Shown here: piece by piece, positions 40,391 through 49,776 of the stretch
Position numbering within the stretch: the stretch's first letter is position 1
Layout of the letters: each line of letters begins with the position of its first letter
NCBI GenBank assembly: GCA_041394985.1
Contig: JAWLBI010000001.1
Coordinates: 3,286,001-3,350,000 of the forward strand
Origin: JAGLON01 sp041394985
GTDB lineage: Bacteria > Zixibacteria > MSB-5A5 > GN15 > JAAZOE01
DNA: 64,000 nucleotides
Reading direction: 5' to 3'
Position numbers and translations under genes: made by a program
The notes under the pieces: model-generated
The model's database searches: none
What the model was told of the DNA's origin: nothing
The model's input: only the letters and a program-made list of their open reading frames with translations

Positions 40391-40828
40391 TCACGCTTTG
40401 CCGGCGACGGACAGCATTTCCAATTCATCCTCGGTTATCGGCAGACTCTCGAGAAGCTCATTATGCGGTCGGCCATTGGCCAATAGCCTGCGCGCTTCAC
40501 GATAAATCGCCCGCCGATTCTCACGACGGTTAGCTGAAATAAGCGATTCCGGTTCCAGCCGGGCCGCGGTCGCGACCGGGCGCGGAGCGGGTTTTGCCGG
40601 CTTGGAAATACGCGCATGAAGCGACACGAACTCCGGTTCCTGCCGTTTCGGCTGTATCGGCGTATCTTTTCTGATAACAATAGTATCGGCCGGCTCGACA
40701 TTTTCTTTGGCAGGCGAAGCCGGTTTCGAATCTTTGCGTCGGAGTAAAATGTAGACTAACAGCGCGACGACTATATAGCCGGCCAGGTTCAGGCCGAATT
40801 CAATCAATGTGTGTGTCGAAAAATCCAT
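40391..40828 (-). CDS. Membrane-anchored protein with helical tail, flagellar-cluster type
   Basis: A 145-residue protein. One N-terminal membrane helix (FGLNLAGYIVVALLVYILL, about 11-29) is followed by a Pro/Lys/Ala-rich linker and a C-terminal helical motif, RRAIYREARRLLANGRPHNELLESLPITEDELEML. That tail is typical of small proteins in flagellar operons (DUF6115/DUF2802-like). The start has AAGGGG 8 nt upstream. Function not known. Confidence 0.6.
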   Translation of the reverse strand: MDFSTHTLIEFGLNLAGYIVVALLVYILLRRKDSKPASPAKENVEPADTIVIRKDTPIQPKRQEPEFVSLHARISKPAKPAPRPVATAARLEPESLISANRRENRRAIYREARRLLANGRPHNELLESLPITEDELEMLSVAGKA

Positions 40829-40845
40829 TTTCCAACCCCTTCTCT

Positions 40846-41145
40846 TTATCCTCGTAAGTCTAAATGCCTTGGCTTGTTATCCGAATCGTTTCCATCTGAA
40901 TCCTGCTGCTTCTTGCGCTTTTCTTCCTTCTCTTTTTTCTGTTTCTCTTCGTCGTCGTTTCGGATTATGACCATATCCAGTTTTTCGCTCGCTTTTGTCC
41001 GTTCCATTTCGGCGGCGGCTTTTTCCTTCAGCGAACTGGCGACAACTTGTTGCCCGACTTCTCCCTGGGCCTTCAGTATCTGATTCATTCGCTCGACAGC
41101 CTGCGTTTTCGCAAGGTTGTCCTGAAGGGCGATTGGCTGTACCAT
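40846..41145 (-). CDS. Small charged protein of unknown function in the flagellar cluster
   Basis: A 99-residue protein. The first half is helical (LQDNLAKTQAVERMNQILKAQGEVGQQV); the second half is Lys/Glu-rich and disordered. A very good ribosome binding site (AAGGAGG) precedes ATG 41145. It lies between fliA and the membrane-anchored gene. Its constant size and place suggest a flagellar accessory role, but no family is recognised. Confidence 0.55.
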   Translation of the reverse strand: MVQPIALQDNLAKTQAVERMNQILKAQGEVGQQVVASSLKEKAAAEMERTKASEKLDMVIIRNDDEEKQKKEKEEKRKKQQDSDGNDSDNKPRHLDLRG

Positions 41146-41182
41146 AACGCCTCCTTCCGCCGCTCATGATTCCGGCGGAATC

Positions 41183-42046
41183 TTAAGAGAGACCGAACTT
41201 CTCGCGAACCATACCGCGCAGTTTGAGCACCGCCTTGGTATGGATCTGAGATACTCGAGACTCGGATATCTTCATTACTTCCCCGATTTCCTTCAGCGTC
41301 AATTCCTCGTAGTAATACAGGGCAATTACCAGTTTTTCCTGTTCCGTCAACCGGTCGATCGCCAGTACTAAAAACGCCCGAAGCTCTCCCCGCTCCAGCT
41401 TCTTCAGCGTCGTATTGGCGTTTTCGTCTTCGACCGTCTCGATTCTCGGCACCTGCCGATTATCATCCTCGCGGAAGATCAATTCATCCAGAGACAATAG
41501 CGTCGTCTTGGAGACATCTTCCAGCGCATAGTGCAGTTCCTGCAAATCGATTTTTAATTTCTGCGCTAATTCTTCATCAGAGGGCGCCCGGCCAACCTCA
41601 TTTTCGAATGCCAGGAGCGCCCGCTCGATTTCGCGAGCCTTCGCGCGCGTCGACCGCGGTACCCAGTCCAGTGACCGCAGTTCATCGAGGATGGCGCCGC
41701 GAATACGCGGCACGGCATACGTCTCGAACTTCACGCCGCGATCCGGATCGAAATTCTTGAACGCCTCGGTCAACCCGATGACACCGGTGTTGATGAGGTC
41801 GCACAATTCGACCGAACGCGGGAAATTTATCGCCATACGCCCGGCGACATTACGTACCAGCGGCAGATACCGATTCAATAGCCGGCGACGCACCGCCGGA
41901 TCCTGATACTTTTGGTATTTGGCCCATTCCCTGCGGGCCTCGGCATCACGCCGCGATTTGTCTTGTTGAACTTTTTCCACTTTCGCTTTCGCCTTAGCCG
42001 CCGTCGATTTATCGGCTTTCGTCTTTTCCTTGACTGTGCTAATCAT
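41183..42046 (-). CDS. fliA: Sigma-28 (FliA/WhiG family) RNA polymerase sigma factor
   Basis: A 287-residue sigma factor. A Lys/Ala-rich N-terminal extension of about 40 residues precedes region 2 (LLNRYLPLVRNVAGRMAINFPRSVELCDLINTGVIGLTEAFKNFDPDRGVKFETYAVPRIRGAILDELR), region 3 (RAPSDEELAQKLKI) and region 4 (LTEQEKLVIALYYYEELTLKEIGEVMKISESRVSQIHTKAVLKLR). It directs late flagellar and chemotaxis genes. It lies 7 bases downstream of flhG and shares its transcript. No flgM is in the window. Confidence 0.95.
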   Translation of the reverse strand: MISTVKEKTKADKSTAAKAKAKVEKVQQDKSRRDAEARREWAKYQKYQDPAVRRRLLNRYLPLVRNVAGRMAINFPRSVELCDLINTGVIGLTEAFKNFDPDRGVKFETYAVPRIRGAILDELRSLDWVPRSTRAKAREIERALLAFENEVGRAPSDEELAQKLKIDLQELHYALEDVSKTTLLSLDELIFREDDNRQVPRIETVEDENANTTLKKLERGELRAFLVLAIDRLTEQEKLVIALYYYEELTLKEIGEVMKISESRVSQIHTKAVLKLRGMVREKFGLS

Positions 42047-42053
42047 TTGTCTG

Positions 42054-42899
42054 CTATTCCTTTATATCGGCCCCGACGGGCATGAAGCTTAAGGGTTTCC
42101 GCTGAAAACTTTGCGCCGCTACCTCACCGCGAAGGGCCTGGGTCAGCCGCCGTAACTGTTTACAAATCAGGCTATTAGACGATATCTCCTGAACGCTTTT
42201 CTGGCGCGCCACCGATTCCACCAAATCGCTCGAATTGCCCAAACCGCCGCAAAACGTCGGAACTGCCTGCAAAAACTGCCTTGTCATCGATGAAAACTTC
42301 TGATAGATGTATTGAATCTCTTCAACGTCATCTTCCCTGTTGACCAGAAGAGAGAGATTGATACTCGAATTATTGCCGTGTAAAATCTTGAAGAGCGCAT
42401 ACGTGTTCGATATCGCCGTCAATTCCGGCAGCGTCACCAGCACCACATCATCGACCGTGTTCACGACAAGATTCGTGTGCGGCAGGATCCCCGATGCCGT
42501 ATCGAAGATGACAAAATCGTACGCCCGCAGCGTCTCACGCATCGTCGATAAGAACCGTGCCATCTTCGGCAGTTCGGGAAACACCGCATCGGATGAACTA
42601 CCGGTCGAAGCCAGAATATCCGGGCCATTCTCCGTCGACACGATAGCCTTCGATACATCGATACCGCTGTTGCAAACATCGATGAGACCGAACTCGGGTA
42701 CGATATTGCCCAGCAAATGCTGATTACCCATCTGCACATCCGCATCGATAATCAACACCCGCGACCGCTCTGCCAGCATCACCGCCAGATTAAAGACGAT
42801 GACCGACTTTCCGACACCGCCTTTGCCTGATGCGAAGGCCAAAAAGCGGGTAGTCGATTCCTTCTCGGTTCCGAGAACATCAGCGATTCTATTCTTCAT
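42054..42899 (-). CDS. flhG: FlhG (MinD-like ATPase, flagellar number regulator)
   Basis: A 281-residue MinD/ParA-type ATPase. The deviant Walker A is SGKGGVGKS (about 24-32), followed by VLIIDADVQMGNQHLL and FVIFDTASGIL. It controls flagellum number and site together with FlhF. The start is ATG 42899 (MKNRIADVLG), with GGAGGAG upstream and overlapping flhF by 11 bases, rather than the longer frame from 43037, which would run inside flhF. Confidence 0.93.
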   Translation of the reverse strand: MKNRIADVLGTEKESTTRFLAFASGKGGVGKSVIVFNLAVMLAERSRVLIIDADVQMGNQHLLGNIVPEFGLIDVCNSGIDVSKAIVSTENGPDILASTGSSSDAVFPELPKMARFLSTMRETLRAYDFVIFDTASGILPHTNLVVNTVDDVVLVTLPELTAISNTYALFKILHGNNSSINLSLLVNREDDVEEIQYIYQKFSSMTRQFLQAVPTFCGGLGNSSDLVESVARQKSVQEISSNSLICKQLRRLTQALRGEVAAQSFQRKPLSFMPVGADIKE

Positions 42900-44025
42900 G
42901 ATGCTGCTCCTCCCCACCGCCGAACAGGTTTGCAATGACCTGTCGATGATCCGGCAGCATATTGATATCGGCGGGCCGACGTCCGGTACCGAATATGGAC
43001 ACCGGCAGACCGTACTGGATCGACATCGCAATGACACCGCCCAGACGATTCGTCTGATCGACCATCGTAAACGCCAGCTCGGTTAATCCCAGCGGCCGGA
43101 AGGCGCGCAGGATATCGAACAGATCCGATGTGCGACACCAGGCCGGGAACACGCCGATTACGCGGTCGGCATTGATGCGAGCCAGCTTCTCCGCATAGAT
43201 GGCGATATTATTTTTATCCCGGGTATTCAGAGCCGGGGTATCGATAAACGTGATTTTGTCTTTGCCTTCGCGCTCCAGCAGACTGCGGTCGATTTCACGC
43301 GGCATTTCGAAGCGATCGACATCGAGGATATCGGCATATGTCTGCAGCTCTTCCGGAGCCGATACTTTCATCTGATCGAGTGATGTGAGACTGACGGAGA
43401 TTTTTCTCTGAGCAACCAGGTACCCCGCGAGCCGCCCCATCAACGATGTCTTGCCGCTTCCGGCCGGCCCGACGAGGACAATCTTGTGTCCCGGTTTGAA
43501 GACATATGAATCGCGAATCTTGGGCATCTGTTGGTAGAGCAACTCGACAGCCGCCGACGTCACCATTGCATAATCGCTGTTATTATCGAGGCGGTCGGTC
43601 AGCTTGTCGGCAATATCGTGCGCCATATATTCGGGGATATCCGCTCGCAGCAAGGCCGTAAAGGCACGCCCGATCGTACCCTCGAAATTCCCCTTGCGAA
43701 TCGGCATCTGGAAAACATCGAGCAGAAAATCGAGCTTCTCCGCGATGGCTTCCGAGGGGATGTGGCGAATCCGCGATTCCGGGATTTCAATCGTCGGCGC
43801 CGCGGTCGGTTCGACAGTTGCCGCCACCTGCTGAGGGACAACAACGGCGGCATTCTTTTCGGCCTTTTCCAGGCATGCGGTCACTTCGACGCGCCCACCG
43901 GCCTCAGCCTGCTTCTCCGGGGCGATCTTGCGCGTCTTCAAAATGACGGCATCCCCGCCGAGCTCGGTTCGCACCCGCTTGAGGGCGCCCGCCACCGTAT
44001 CTGCGGTAAATGACTTAATTATCAT
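42889..44025 (-). CDS. flhF: FlhF (SRP-type flagellar GTPase)
   Basis: A 378-residue SRP-family GTPase. The N-terminus reads MIIKSFTADTVAGALKRVRTELGGDAVILKTRKI, then a linker, then the NG domain with P-loop VGPAGSGKTSLMGRLAGYL, TFIDTPALNTRDK and the late FTMVDQTNRLGGV. It positions the new flagellum at the pole. It overlaps flhA by 11 bases and flhG by 11. The G-domain Asp-x-x-Gly appears as DTPAL rather than DTAGR, a noted variation. Confidence 0.93.
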   Translation of the reverse strand: MIIKSFTADTVAGALKRVRTELGGDAVILKTRKIAPEKQAEAGGRVEVTACLEKAEKNAAVVVPQQVAATVEPTAAPTIEIPESRIRHIPSEAIAEKLDFLLDVFQMPIRKGNFEGTIGRAFTALLRADIPEYMAHDIADKLTDRLDNNSDYAMVTSAAVELLYQQMPKIRDSYVFKPGHKIVLVGPAGSGKTSLMGRLAGYLVAQRKISVSLTSLDQMKVSAPEELQTYADILDVDRFEMPREIDRSLLEREGKDKITFIDTPALNTRDKNNIAIYAEKLARINADRVIGVFPAWCRTSDLFDILRAFRPLGLTELAFTMVDQTNRLGGVIAMSIQYGLPVSIFGTGRRPADINMLPDHRQVIANLFGGGEEQHHEE

Positions 44026-46090
44026 GTGGCATCTCCACCAGTCCTAAGGACACTAATTCGATATCGCGATGAACTTCATTGTATGAGATAACGGCCATCT
44101 GCGGCAGCGTCGCCTCCATCAGGCGCCGGAATGCCAGCCGTATATTGGGCGATGTGAGACACACCGGATGATGTCCGGCCGCGGACATCTTCTCCGCCAC
44201 CTTCGCGGTTTCCACGACGAGGCGGTCGGTGATTTCGGGAGCCATGACGAGCATGATTCCCTGTTTCGTATTCTGTACCGAATTGGCCAGAAGCTGTTCG
44301 ATCTGCGGCGACAGTGTGAAGCAGAAGAGCTTCCCGTCGTCTTCCTTGTACATTTCGGAAATCTGGCGACGCAGCGAAATACGGCAGTACTCGGCGAGTA
44401 CTTCCGGATCCTTAATCGTCGAACCATAATCGGAAATCGTTTCCATGATGGTCGACAGATCGCGAATCGTCACGCGCTCGGACAGAAGCATTTCCAATAT
44501 CTTGTGCACCATGGGCAGAGTCAGCATCTCAGGCACGACTCCTTCCACCAGCGCCGGTTGCTCTTCCTTAAGCGTATCCAACAGATGGCGAACGTCCTGC
44601 CGCGAAATAATTTCGGACGCATTGGCGCGGATAATTTCCGTGAGATGTGTCGACATGACCGATGTCGGTTCCACAACCGTGTAGCCCTTCGCCTCGGCTG
44701 TTTCCTTGAGATTCTTGATAATCCAGCGCGCCTTGAGATTGAACGCCGGTTCGACCGCATCGAAGCCTTCGATATCATCCTGAATGTAGCCGGGATTAAT
44801 AGCCAGCAGATGATCAGGCATGACATCGGCGCGGGCGACGACGAGTCCTTTGATTTTTATTGCATATTCATTCGGCTGCAGCTGGACATTATCGCGGATG
44901 CGAATGGCCGGGACGATAATTCCCATATCGAGCGCCAACTGCCGGCGGATGATCGATATACGCTCCAGCAAATCGCCACCCTGATTCGAATCGACCATCG
45001 GAATCAAACCATAGCCGATTTCTATTTCGAGGGTATCAACTTTAAGCAAATCTTCGGTCCGCTCGGTCGGCTCGACTGTTTTCTCGGTCGCTTCCTCCTG
45101 CTTTTCGCGGATAGCCTGTTCCTTGTTGGCGCGCTCGATCATGAACGAGACGATGCCGAGCAATGAACCGAGGATGATAAACGGAAGGGTCGGCATACCC
45201 GGCACGATACCGAACATGAAGATAACGCCGGATGCGACCATGATGGCGCGCGGCTGGAAACTGAGCTGCTGGGTAAGGTCTTTACCCATATTATTGTCGG
45301 CCGCCGCACGCGTTATGATGATACCGGATGCGGTCGATACGATCAACGCGGGAATCTGCGTCACCAGGCCGTCACCGACCGACAACAGTGTATAAGTCTT
45401 CAGGGCCTGCGCGACACTCAGGTCGCGCATGACGATACCGACGATAAATCCGCCGATGACATTGATGGCCGTAATAAGAATACCGGCGACCGCATCACCG
45501 CGGACGAACTTCGAGGCGCCGTCCATGGCTCCATAAAAATCTGCTTCTTTACTGATTGATTCGCGCCGATGCTTGGCTTCGGAATCACTGATGAGTCCGG
45601 CATTGAGGTCGGCGTCGATGGCCATCTGCTTACCGGGCATGGCATCGAGGGTAAACCGAGCCGCAACTTCTGAAATTCGCGTGGCGCCTTTGGTGATAAC
45701 GACAAACTGAATAATGACCAGAATCAAGAAGATGATGAACCCGACGACATAGTTGCCTTTGACGACAAAATTACCGAACGAGTTAATCACGTCGCCGGCA
45801 AATCCCTCGCCTAAAATCAAGCGCGTCGAGGCGACGTTCAGCGCCAGTCGGATCAGCGTAACGATCAGCAACATTCCGGGGAATACCGACAGGTCGAGCG
45901 GGCTGGTAATGTACAGTGTCGCGATAAGAATCACGATCGAAAATGCGATATTGAACGCCAGTGCAAAATCCAACAGCGCGGGCGGTATCGGCAGTACCAG
46001 CACACAGATGATGCCGATGACCAACATGGCCATTGCCACATCGCTGTGGCCGGAAATCTTCTCCAGCAGAGGCGCACTCTTACGAGCCAT
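44015..46090 (-). CDS. flhA: FlhA, flagellar export gate protein
   Basis: A 691-residue protein. The N-terminal half has eight membrane helices, including the conserved FHIPEP-type segment (LDLSVFPGMLLIVTLIRLALNVASTRLIL and RFTLDAMPGKQMAIDADLNAGLI). The C-terminal half is the cytosolic ring domain (GYTVVEPTSVMSTHLTEIIR, EILSRQDVRHLL). It forms the nonameric export ring. Full length with all expected blocks. Overlaps flhB by 11 bases upstream and flhF by 11 downstream. Confidence 0.97.
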   Translation of the reverse strand: MARKSAPLLEKISGHSDVAMAMLVIGIICVLVLPIPPALLDFALAFNIAFSIVILIATLYITSPLDLSVFPGMLLIVTLIRLALNVASTRLILGEGFAGDVINSFGNFVVKGNYVVGFIIFLILVIIQFVVITKGATRISEVAARFTLDAMPGKQMAIDADLNAGLISDSEAKHRRESISKEADFYGAMDGASKFVRGDAVAGILITAINVIGGFIVGIVMRDLSVAQALKTYTLLSVGDGLVTQIPALIVSTASGIIITRAAADNNMGKDLTQQLSFQPRAIMVASGVIFMFGIVPGMPTLPFIILGSLLGIVSFMIERANKEQAIREKQEEATEKTVEPTERTEDLLKVDTLEIEIGYGLIPMVDSNQGGDLLERISIIRRQLALDMGIIVPAIRIRDNVQLQPNEYAIKIKGLVVARADVMPDHLLAINPGYIQDDIEGFDAVEPAFNLKARWIIKNLKETAEAKGYTVVEPTSVMSTHLTEIIRANASEIISRQDVRHLLDTLKEEQPALVEGVVPEMLTLPMVHKILEMLLSERVTIRDLSTIMETISDYGSTIKDPEVLAEYCRISLRRQISEMYKEDDGKLFCFTLSPQIEQLLANSVQNTKQGIMLVMAPEITDRLVVETAKVAEKMSAAGHHPVCLTSPNIRLAFRRLMEATLPQMAVISYNEVHRDIELVSLGLVEMPHDN

Positions 46091-47162
46091 ACGTCACACT
46101 CCCCTGCCGTTTCAATTGATAGATATATGCCAATACCTCGGCAACCGCGCGATACAAATCGCTCGGAATGTATTGCCCGATATCAACGAGTTTGAACAGC
46201 GACCGCGCCAGCGGCTTATTCTCGACGATCGGCACGCCGTGTTCTTTGGCGATTGATTTGATTTTTTCGGCCATGAGACGCTGGCCTTTGGCGACGACCA
46301 TCGGGGCCGCCATCTTATCCGAATCGTATTTCAGCGCGACGGCGATATGCGTCGGGTTGGTCACGACGACATCCGCCTGCGGAATTTCCTGCATCATCCG
46401 GCGCTGCGCCATTTCGCGCTGTACCTGCCGAATGCGCCCCTTCAGTTGCGGATTTCCCTCGGTATCCTTCATTTCCTCGCGGATTTCCTGCTTCGTCATT
46501 TTCTGATCGTTGGCGAATTCCCACTTCTGATAGGCGAAATCGAACATGGCGAGGACAAACAGGACGACACAAATTTTTATGGCCAGGACTAACGACAGTT
46601 TGCCGAGGACGCTCATGAACTGACCGGTCGCCTTCGTTCCGATAGTGATAATCTCCGGCATCCAACCGGCAATCGTGTTATAGGCAATGATGGCAATAAT
46701 GACGGTCTTAATCAGGTCGCGAATGAGGGTGACAATAGAACGCTTGGAAAGCAGACGGCCCAGCCCTTTGACGACGTCGAGCTTATCGAATTTCGGCTGA
46801 ATCGCCTTGAACGAAACCAGAAAACCGGTCTGCGACACATTGATACCGAAAGCGAAAATCGCAATGACAAGAATGATCGGTCCGGCTATCTTGGCGTAAG
46901 TCATCATCTGATCGGAGACGATCATATGGAAACGCTCGGGAGTCATGACCATTGACGGAGCGTTCATGAACGTATAGCGCAGCAATCCGCTGAGATTTTC
47001 GTAAATAACGGGGGCAAGAAAATAGATCGTAATAAAGCCGAAACAGACGATGATGACCGAATTAAGGTCCATCGATCGAGCAACCTGTCCCTCCTCGCGA
47101 GCCTTCCGTAGTTTTCGCGGGGTTGCTTTCTCTGTTTTTTCTTGTGCCGGCTTATCCGCCAT
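46080..47162 (-). CDS. flhB: FlhB, flagellar export switch protein
   Basis: A 360-residue protein with four membrane helices and a cytosolic domain. The self-cleavage site NPTH is in VVVTNPTHIAVALKYD, followed by APMVVAKGQRLMAEKIKSIAKEHGVPIVENKPLARSLF. It switches export from hook to filament substrates. The stop-start spacing to fliR is 1 base. All conserved blocks present. Confidence 0.97.
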   Translation of the reverse strand: MADKPAQEKTEKATPRKLRKAREEGQVARSMDLNSVIIVCFGFITIYFLAPVIYENLSGLLRYTFMNAPSMVMTPERFHMIVSDQMMTYAKIAGPIILVIAIFAFGINVSQTGFLVSFKAIQPKFDKLDVVKGLGRLLSKRSIVTLIRDLIKTVIIAIIAYNTIAGWMPEIITIGTKATGQFMSVLGKLSLVLAIKICVVLFVLAMFDFAYQKWEFANDQKMTKQEIREEMKDTEGNPQLKGRIRQVQREMAQRRMMQEIPQADVVVTNPTHIAVALKYDSDKMAAPMVVAKGQRLMAEKIKSIAKEHGVPIVENKPLARSLFKLVDIGQYIPSDLYRAVAEVLAYIYQLKRQGSVTYGS

Positions 47163-47163
47163 C

Positions 47164-48009
47164 TCAGTGCACCACGCCTATGTTATAGAGTTGCATCAAA
47201 TGAGCCAGCTCGTTGTCGAGTCCGGCATTGACCTTGTTCAGGATTATCGAAAAGGCCGGGAGCGAGATCGCGATGATCAACAACCCGGTAAAAATCTTCA
47301 GGGGGAAACCGACGATAAAGATATTCATCTGCGGCATCGTGCGAGCCAAAACGCCCATCGCAATCTCCAGCAGGAATATCGTAATCATCACCGGTGCGGC
47401 AAACTTGATTGCCAGAACGAATGCGAACGAGCTGTATTTGATGATCCATTCGACCAGATCGCCCGACGGCGATGCGATACCCAGCGGAATCAGGCGGAAA
47501 GAATCGACCAGCCCGCCGATGATCATGTGATGCCCGTTGAGAAACAGGAAAATCAGGGTGCCCAGCAAGAACCATAACTCACCGAGAATCGAAACCGGCG
47601 CCGTGGAATTCGGATCGACGACATTGACCATCGAAAAACCGATTTGATACCCGACGATGGAACCGGCCAGACGGGCGCCGATGAAGATGATGTTGAAAAC
47701 GAACCCGATAAACAGCCCGACCAGGATTTCCTTAAGGCACAAAATAACGAGGTCGATAATGCCGGTCGCCTGCGGAAGCGCCGTGGCGCTCATCATCGGC
47801 AAAAGAACCAAGGCCATGCCCATTGACATGGAAATGGCAAATCGTCTCGGTATTGATTTATGTGAGAATATCGGCGCCGACACCATGATCCCCCCGATTC
47901 GCATCATCAGGAGAATGAACATTTGGATCTGTGTCGTTCCGAAATCGATTAGCTCTAACACCTTTAGTCCACCCGCATTAATGGTTATCACACGCGGTAT
48001 TGCAACCAT
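47164..48009 (-). CDS. fliR: FliR, flagellar export core membrane protein
   Basis: A 281-residue polytopic membrane protein with the FliR pattern: FILLMMRIGGIMVSAPIF near the N-terminus, then IGFVFNIIFIGARLAGSIVGYQIGFSMVNVVDP, and a C-terminal membrane region ending AHLMQLYNIG. It forms the export core with FliP and FliQ. The ATG at 48009 gives an N-terminal extension of about 25 residues over the usual start. A 134-base gap with a hairpin separates it from fliQ, the only sizeable gap in this operon. Confidence 0.92.
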   Translation of the reverse strand: MVAIPRVITINAGGLKVLELIDFGTTQIQMFILLMMRIGGIMVSAPIFSHKSIPRRFAISMSMGMALVLLPMMSATALPQATGIIDLVILCLKEILVGLFIGFVFNIIFIGARLAGSIVGYQIGFSMVNVVDPNSTAPVSILGELWFLLGTLIFLFLNGHHMIIGGLVDSFRLIPLGIASPSGDLVEWIIKYSSFAFVLAIKFAAPVMITIFLLEIAMGVLARTMPQMNIFIVGFPLKIFTGLLIIAISLPAFSIILNKVNAGLDNELAHLMQLYNIGVVH

Positions 48010-48079
48010 TGTGCCAAAGTGAAACGCCGGATTGAAAGATTTTATGTATTGTGGGATAATGACTTACAAGCTATGCAGA

Positions 48080-48107
48080 AGGGCCGCCCGCGCGTTCGAG
48101 CGGCCCT
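48080..48107. other. Perfect 8-bp GC hairpin in the fliQ-fliR gap
   Basis: AGGGCCGC (48080-48087) pairs with GCGGCCCT (48100-48107) across 12 bases. It lies in the otherwise empty 48,010-48,143 gap. No T-tract follows in either direction, so it may stabilise or partly attenuate the message rather than end it. Confidence 0.4.
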
Positions 48108-48143
48108 GTGGGAAGAGATTGCCTTTTGGTATAGGAATATTTT

Positions 48144-48413
48144 TCAGCCTGCCAAAGATGGGATGGATGTCAGCAATCTTGTCGTGAAATCCACCACCAG
48201 ATTGATCATCCACGGCAGGAAAATCAACAGCGCGGCGGCAACCGCCACGATCTTGGGAATAAAGGTCAGCGTCATCTCATGAATCTGGGTAACCGCCTGA
48301 AACAATGAGATGATGAGACCGACCACGAGGCCGAACGCCAGCATCGGGGCCGAGACCATCAGAGTCAGCAAAATCGCCTCTCTACCAAGTGTAAGCACAT
48401 ATTGTACAGTCAT
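48144..48413 (-). CDS. fliQ: FliQ, flagellar export core subunit
   Basis: An 89-residue protein with two membrane helices: AILLTLMVSAPMLAFGLVVGLIISLFQAVTQIHEMTLTFIPKIVAVAAALLIFLPWMINLV, including the conserved QAxTQIxExTLxFxPK motif. The start at ATG 48413 has GAGGG upstream; the longer frame from 48455 would overlap fliP. It lies 10 bases after fliP. Confidence 0.95.
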   Translation of the reverse strand: MTVQYVLTLGREAILLTLMVSAPMLAFGLVVGLIISLFQAVTQIHEMTLTFIPKIVAVAAALLIFLPWMINLVVDFTTRLLTSIPSLAG

Positions 48414-48423
48414 ATAGCCACCC

Positions 48424-49200
48424 TCACCTGAAAGATTCCACAAGTGCTTTGACAATTAAATACCACCCGTCAACCAGTACGAATAACAGAATTTTAAATG
48501 GCAGCGCCACCATGACAGGGGGTAACATAAGCATACCCATCGACATAAGTACCGACGCGACAACCATATCAATAATCAGAAACGGGATGAACACAACGAA
48601 TGCGATCTGGAATGCCGTTCGCAATTCAGATAAGACAAATCCGGGTATCAACAGGCGGAGAGGTATATCATCTTTATTCTGTGGTCGTTCCATGCCGGAA
48701 AGTTTGACGAACAGGGCTAAGTCTTTTTCCCGTACCTGCTTGAGCATAAAATCTTTAATCGGCTGCATCCCCTGATCGAACGCGACTTCCTGTGTGATCT
48801 GGCCGTCAAGATACGGTTTAAGACCTAGCTCATAGGCCTGATTGGCCACCGGGGACATCACGAAAAAGGTCAGAATCAACGCCAATGCGATAATCAATTG
48901 GTTCGGAGGCATCTGGTTCGTCCCAATTGCCTGACGCAAGAACGATAGTACGACGGCAATGCGAATAAATGACGTCATCATCACCAGAATCGACGGCGCC
49001 AGAGTCAAAACCGTAAGAAGCAGAACGATTTGCAATGCCACCGATAAATCATTGGGATTTTCCGACGGTTCGACTCCGACCGAAATTTTCGGTATTGCCG
49101 ATTGAGCCTGAGTGACCGATGCGAATAATCCGACGATAATCAGGAAAAACATTCCCCATATGATTGCCCGCCTTTTCCCGGTGAGGCTATAGCGTTTCAT
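48424..49200 (-). CDS. fliP: FliP, flagellar export core subunit
   Basis: A 258-residue protein. The signal peptide (about 7-33) is followed by IVLLLTVLTLAPSILVMMTSFIRIAVVLSFLRQAIGTNQMPPNQLIIALALILTFFVMSP, the FliP hallmark, then a periplasmic loop and PFLIIDMVVASVLMSMGMLMLPPVMVALPFKILLFVLVDGW. Full length. Overlaps fliO by 14 bases. Confidence 0.97.
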   Translation of the reverse strand: MKRYSLTGKRRAIIWGMFFLIIVGLFASVTQAQSAIPKISVGVEPSENPNDLSVALQIVLLLTVLTLAPSILVMMTSFIRIAVVLSFLRQAIGTNQMPPNQLIIALALILTFFVMSPVANQAYELGLKPYLDGQITQEVAFDQGMQPIKDFMLKQVREKDLALFVKLSGMERPQNKDDIPLRLLIPGFVLSELRTAFQIAFVVFIPFLIIDMVVASVLMSMGMLMLPPVMVALPFKILLFVLVDGWYLIVKALVESFR

Positions 49201-49750
49201 TCGAGCCCCCTCCCGCCGATTTTGAGCGGAACAATTTACCCGCGGCCTCGGTCAATACCTGAGTAAATCCCTGTTCGGAACGCTGTATTTGCTGCTTTTG
49301 CAGTTCCGGCAGATCGTCCCAATGGCACTCGGTCAGTAAATTGATATTGGTATCGGTGATGCCGACTAACACGGCCCGGTCAGCCATTTTAAGCAGGCAG
49401 ACCGATTTCTTGGGTGCGATATAGGTTTGTTCGATAACCGTCACGGTTTTCCCGCGGGCTCCCCCGCCCATACGCTGGCCGGACAGTCTCTTTAACAGAA
49501 ACACGGTCCCGTAAATAATCGCAATAATGATAAGCAGGGAAAATCCGATGCGCGAGAGCGAAGGCAGAATTTCTTCGGATACCGAAGGCACCCCTACCGG
49601 TTCCGCATCCGCCTCGAAATCATTTGTCGCTGTCGCCGACGGTTGTGACTCCGCCGGAGTCAGGTCTTGCCCGCTATCCGCCCGCGCGTCCCATGCGCCG
49701 GTCAGGATGACTGCCAGGCAAACCATCCAGATAAGTTTTTTGTAAGACAT
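49187..49750 (-). CDS. fliO: FliO, flagellar export assembly protein
   Basis: A 187-residue protein. A signal-like N-terminal helix (about 5-24), an acidic linker, one membrane helix (IGFSLLIIIAIIYGTVFLL, about 67-85) and then the FliO cytosolic domain (VIEQTYIAPKKSVCLLKMADRAVLVGITDTNINLL). It helps assemble the FliP ring. Placed between fliN and fliP, as expected. Confidence 0.88.
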   Translation of the reverse strand: MSYKKLIWMVCLAVILTGAWDARADSGQDLTPAESQPSATATNDFEADAEPVGVPSVSEEILPSLSRIGFSLLIIIAIIYGTVFLLKRLSGQRMGGGARGKTVTVIEQTYIAPKKSVCLLKMADRAVLVGITDTNINLLTECHWDDLPELQKQQIQRSEQGFTQVLTEAAGKLFRSKSAGGGSNETL

Positions 49751-49776
49751 CTCTTCCTCTTTTCTGCATTACATTC

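Noticed and set aside
44168..45166. Long plus-strand frame of 332 codons inside flhA
   Set aside because: It is antisense to a clear full-length flhA and has His/Arg-rich translated shadow composition.
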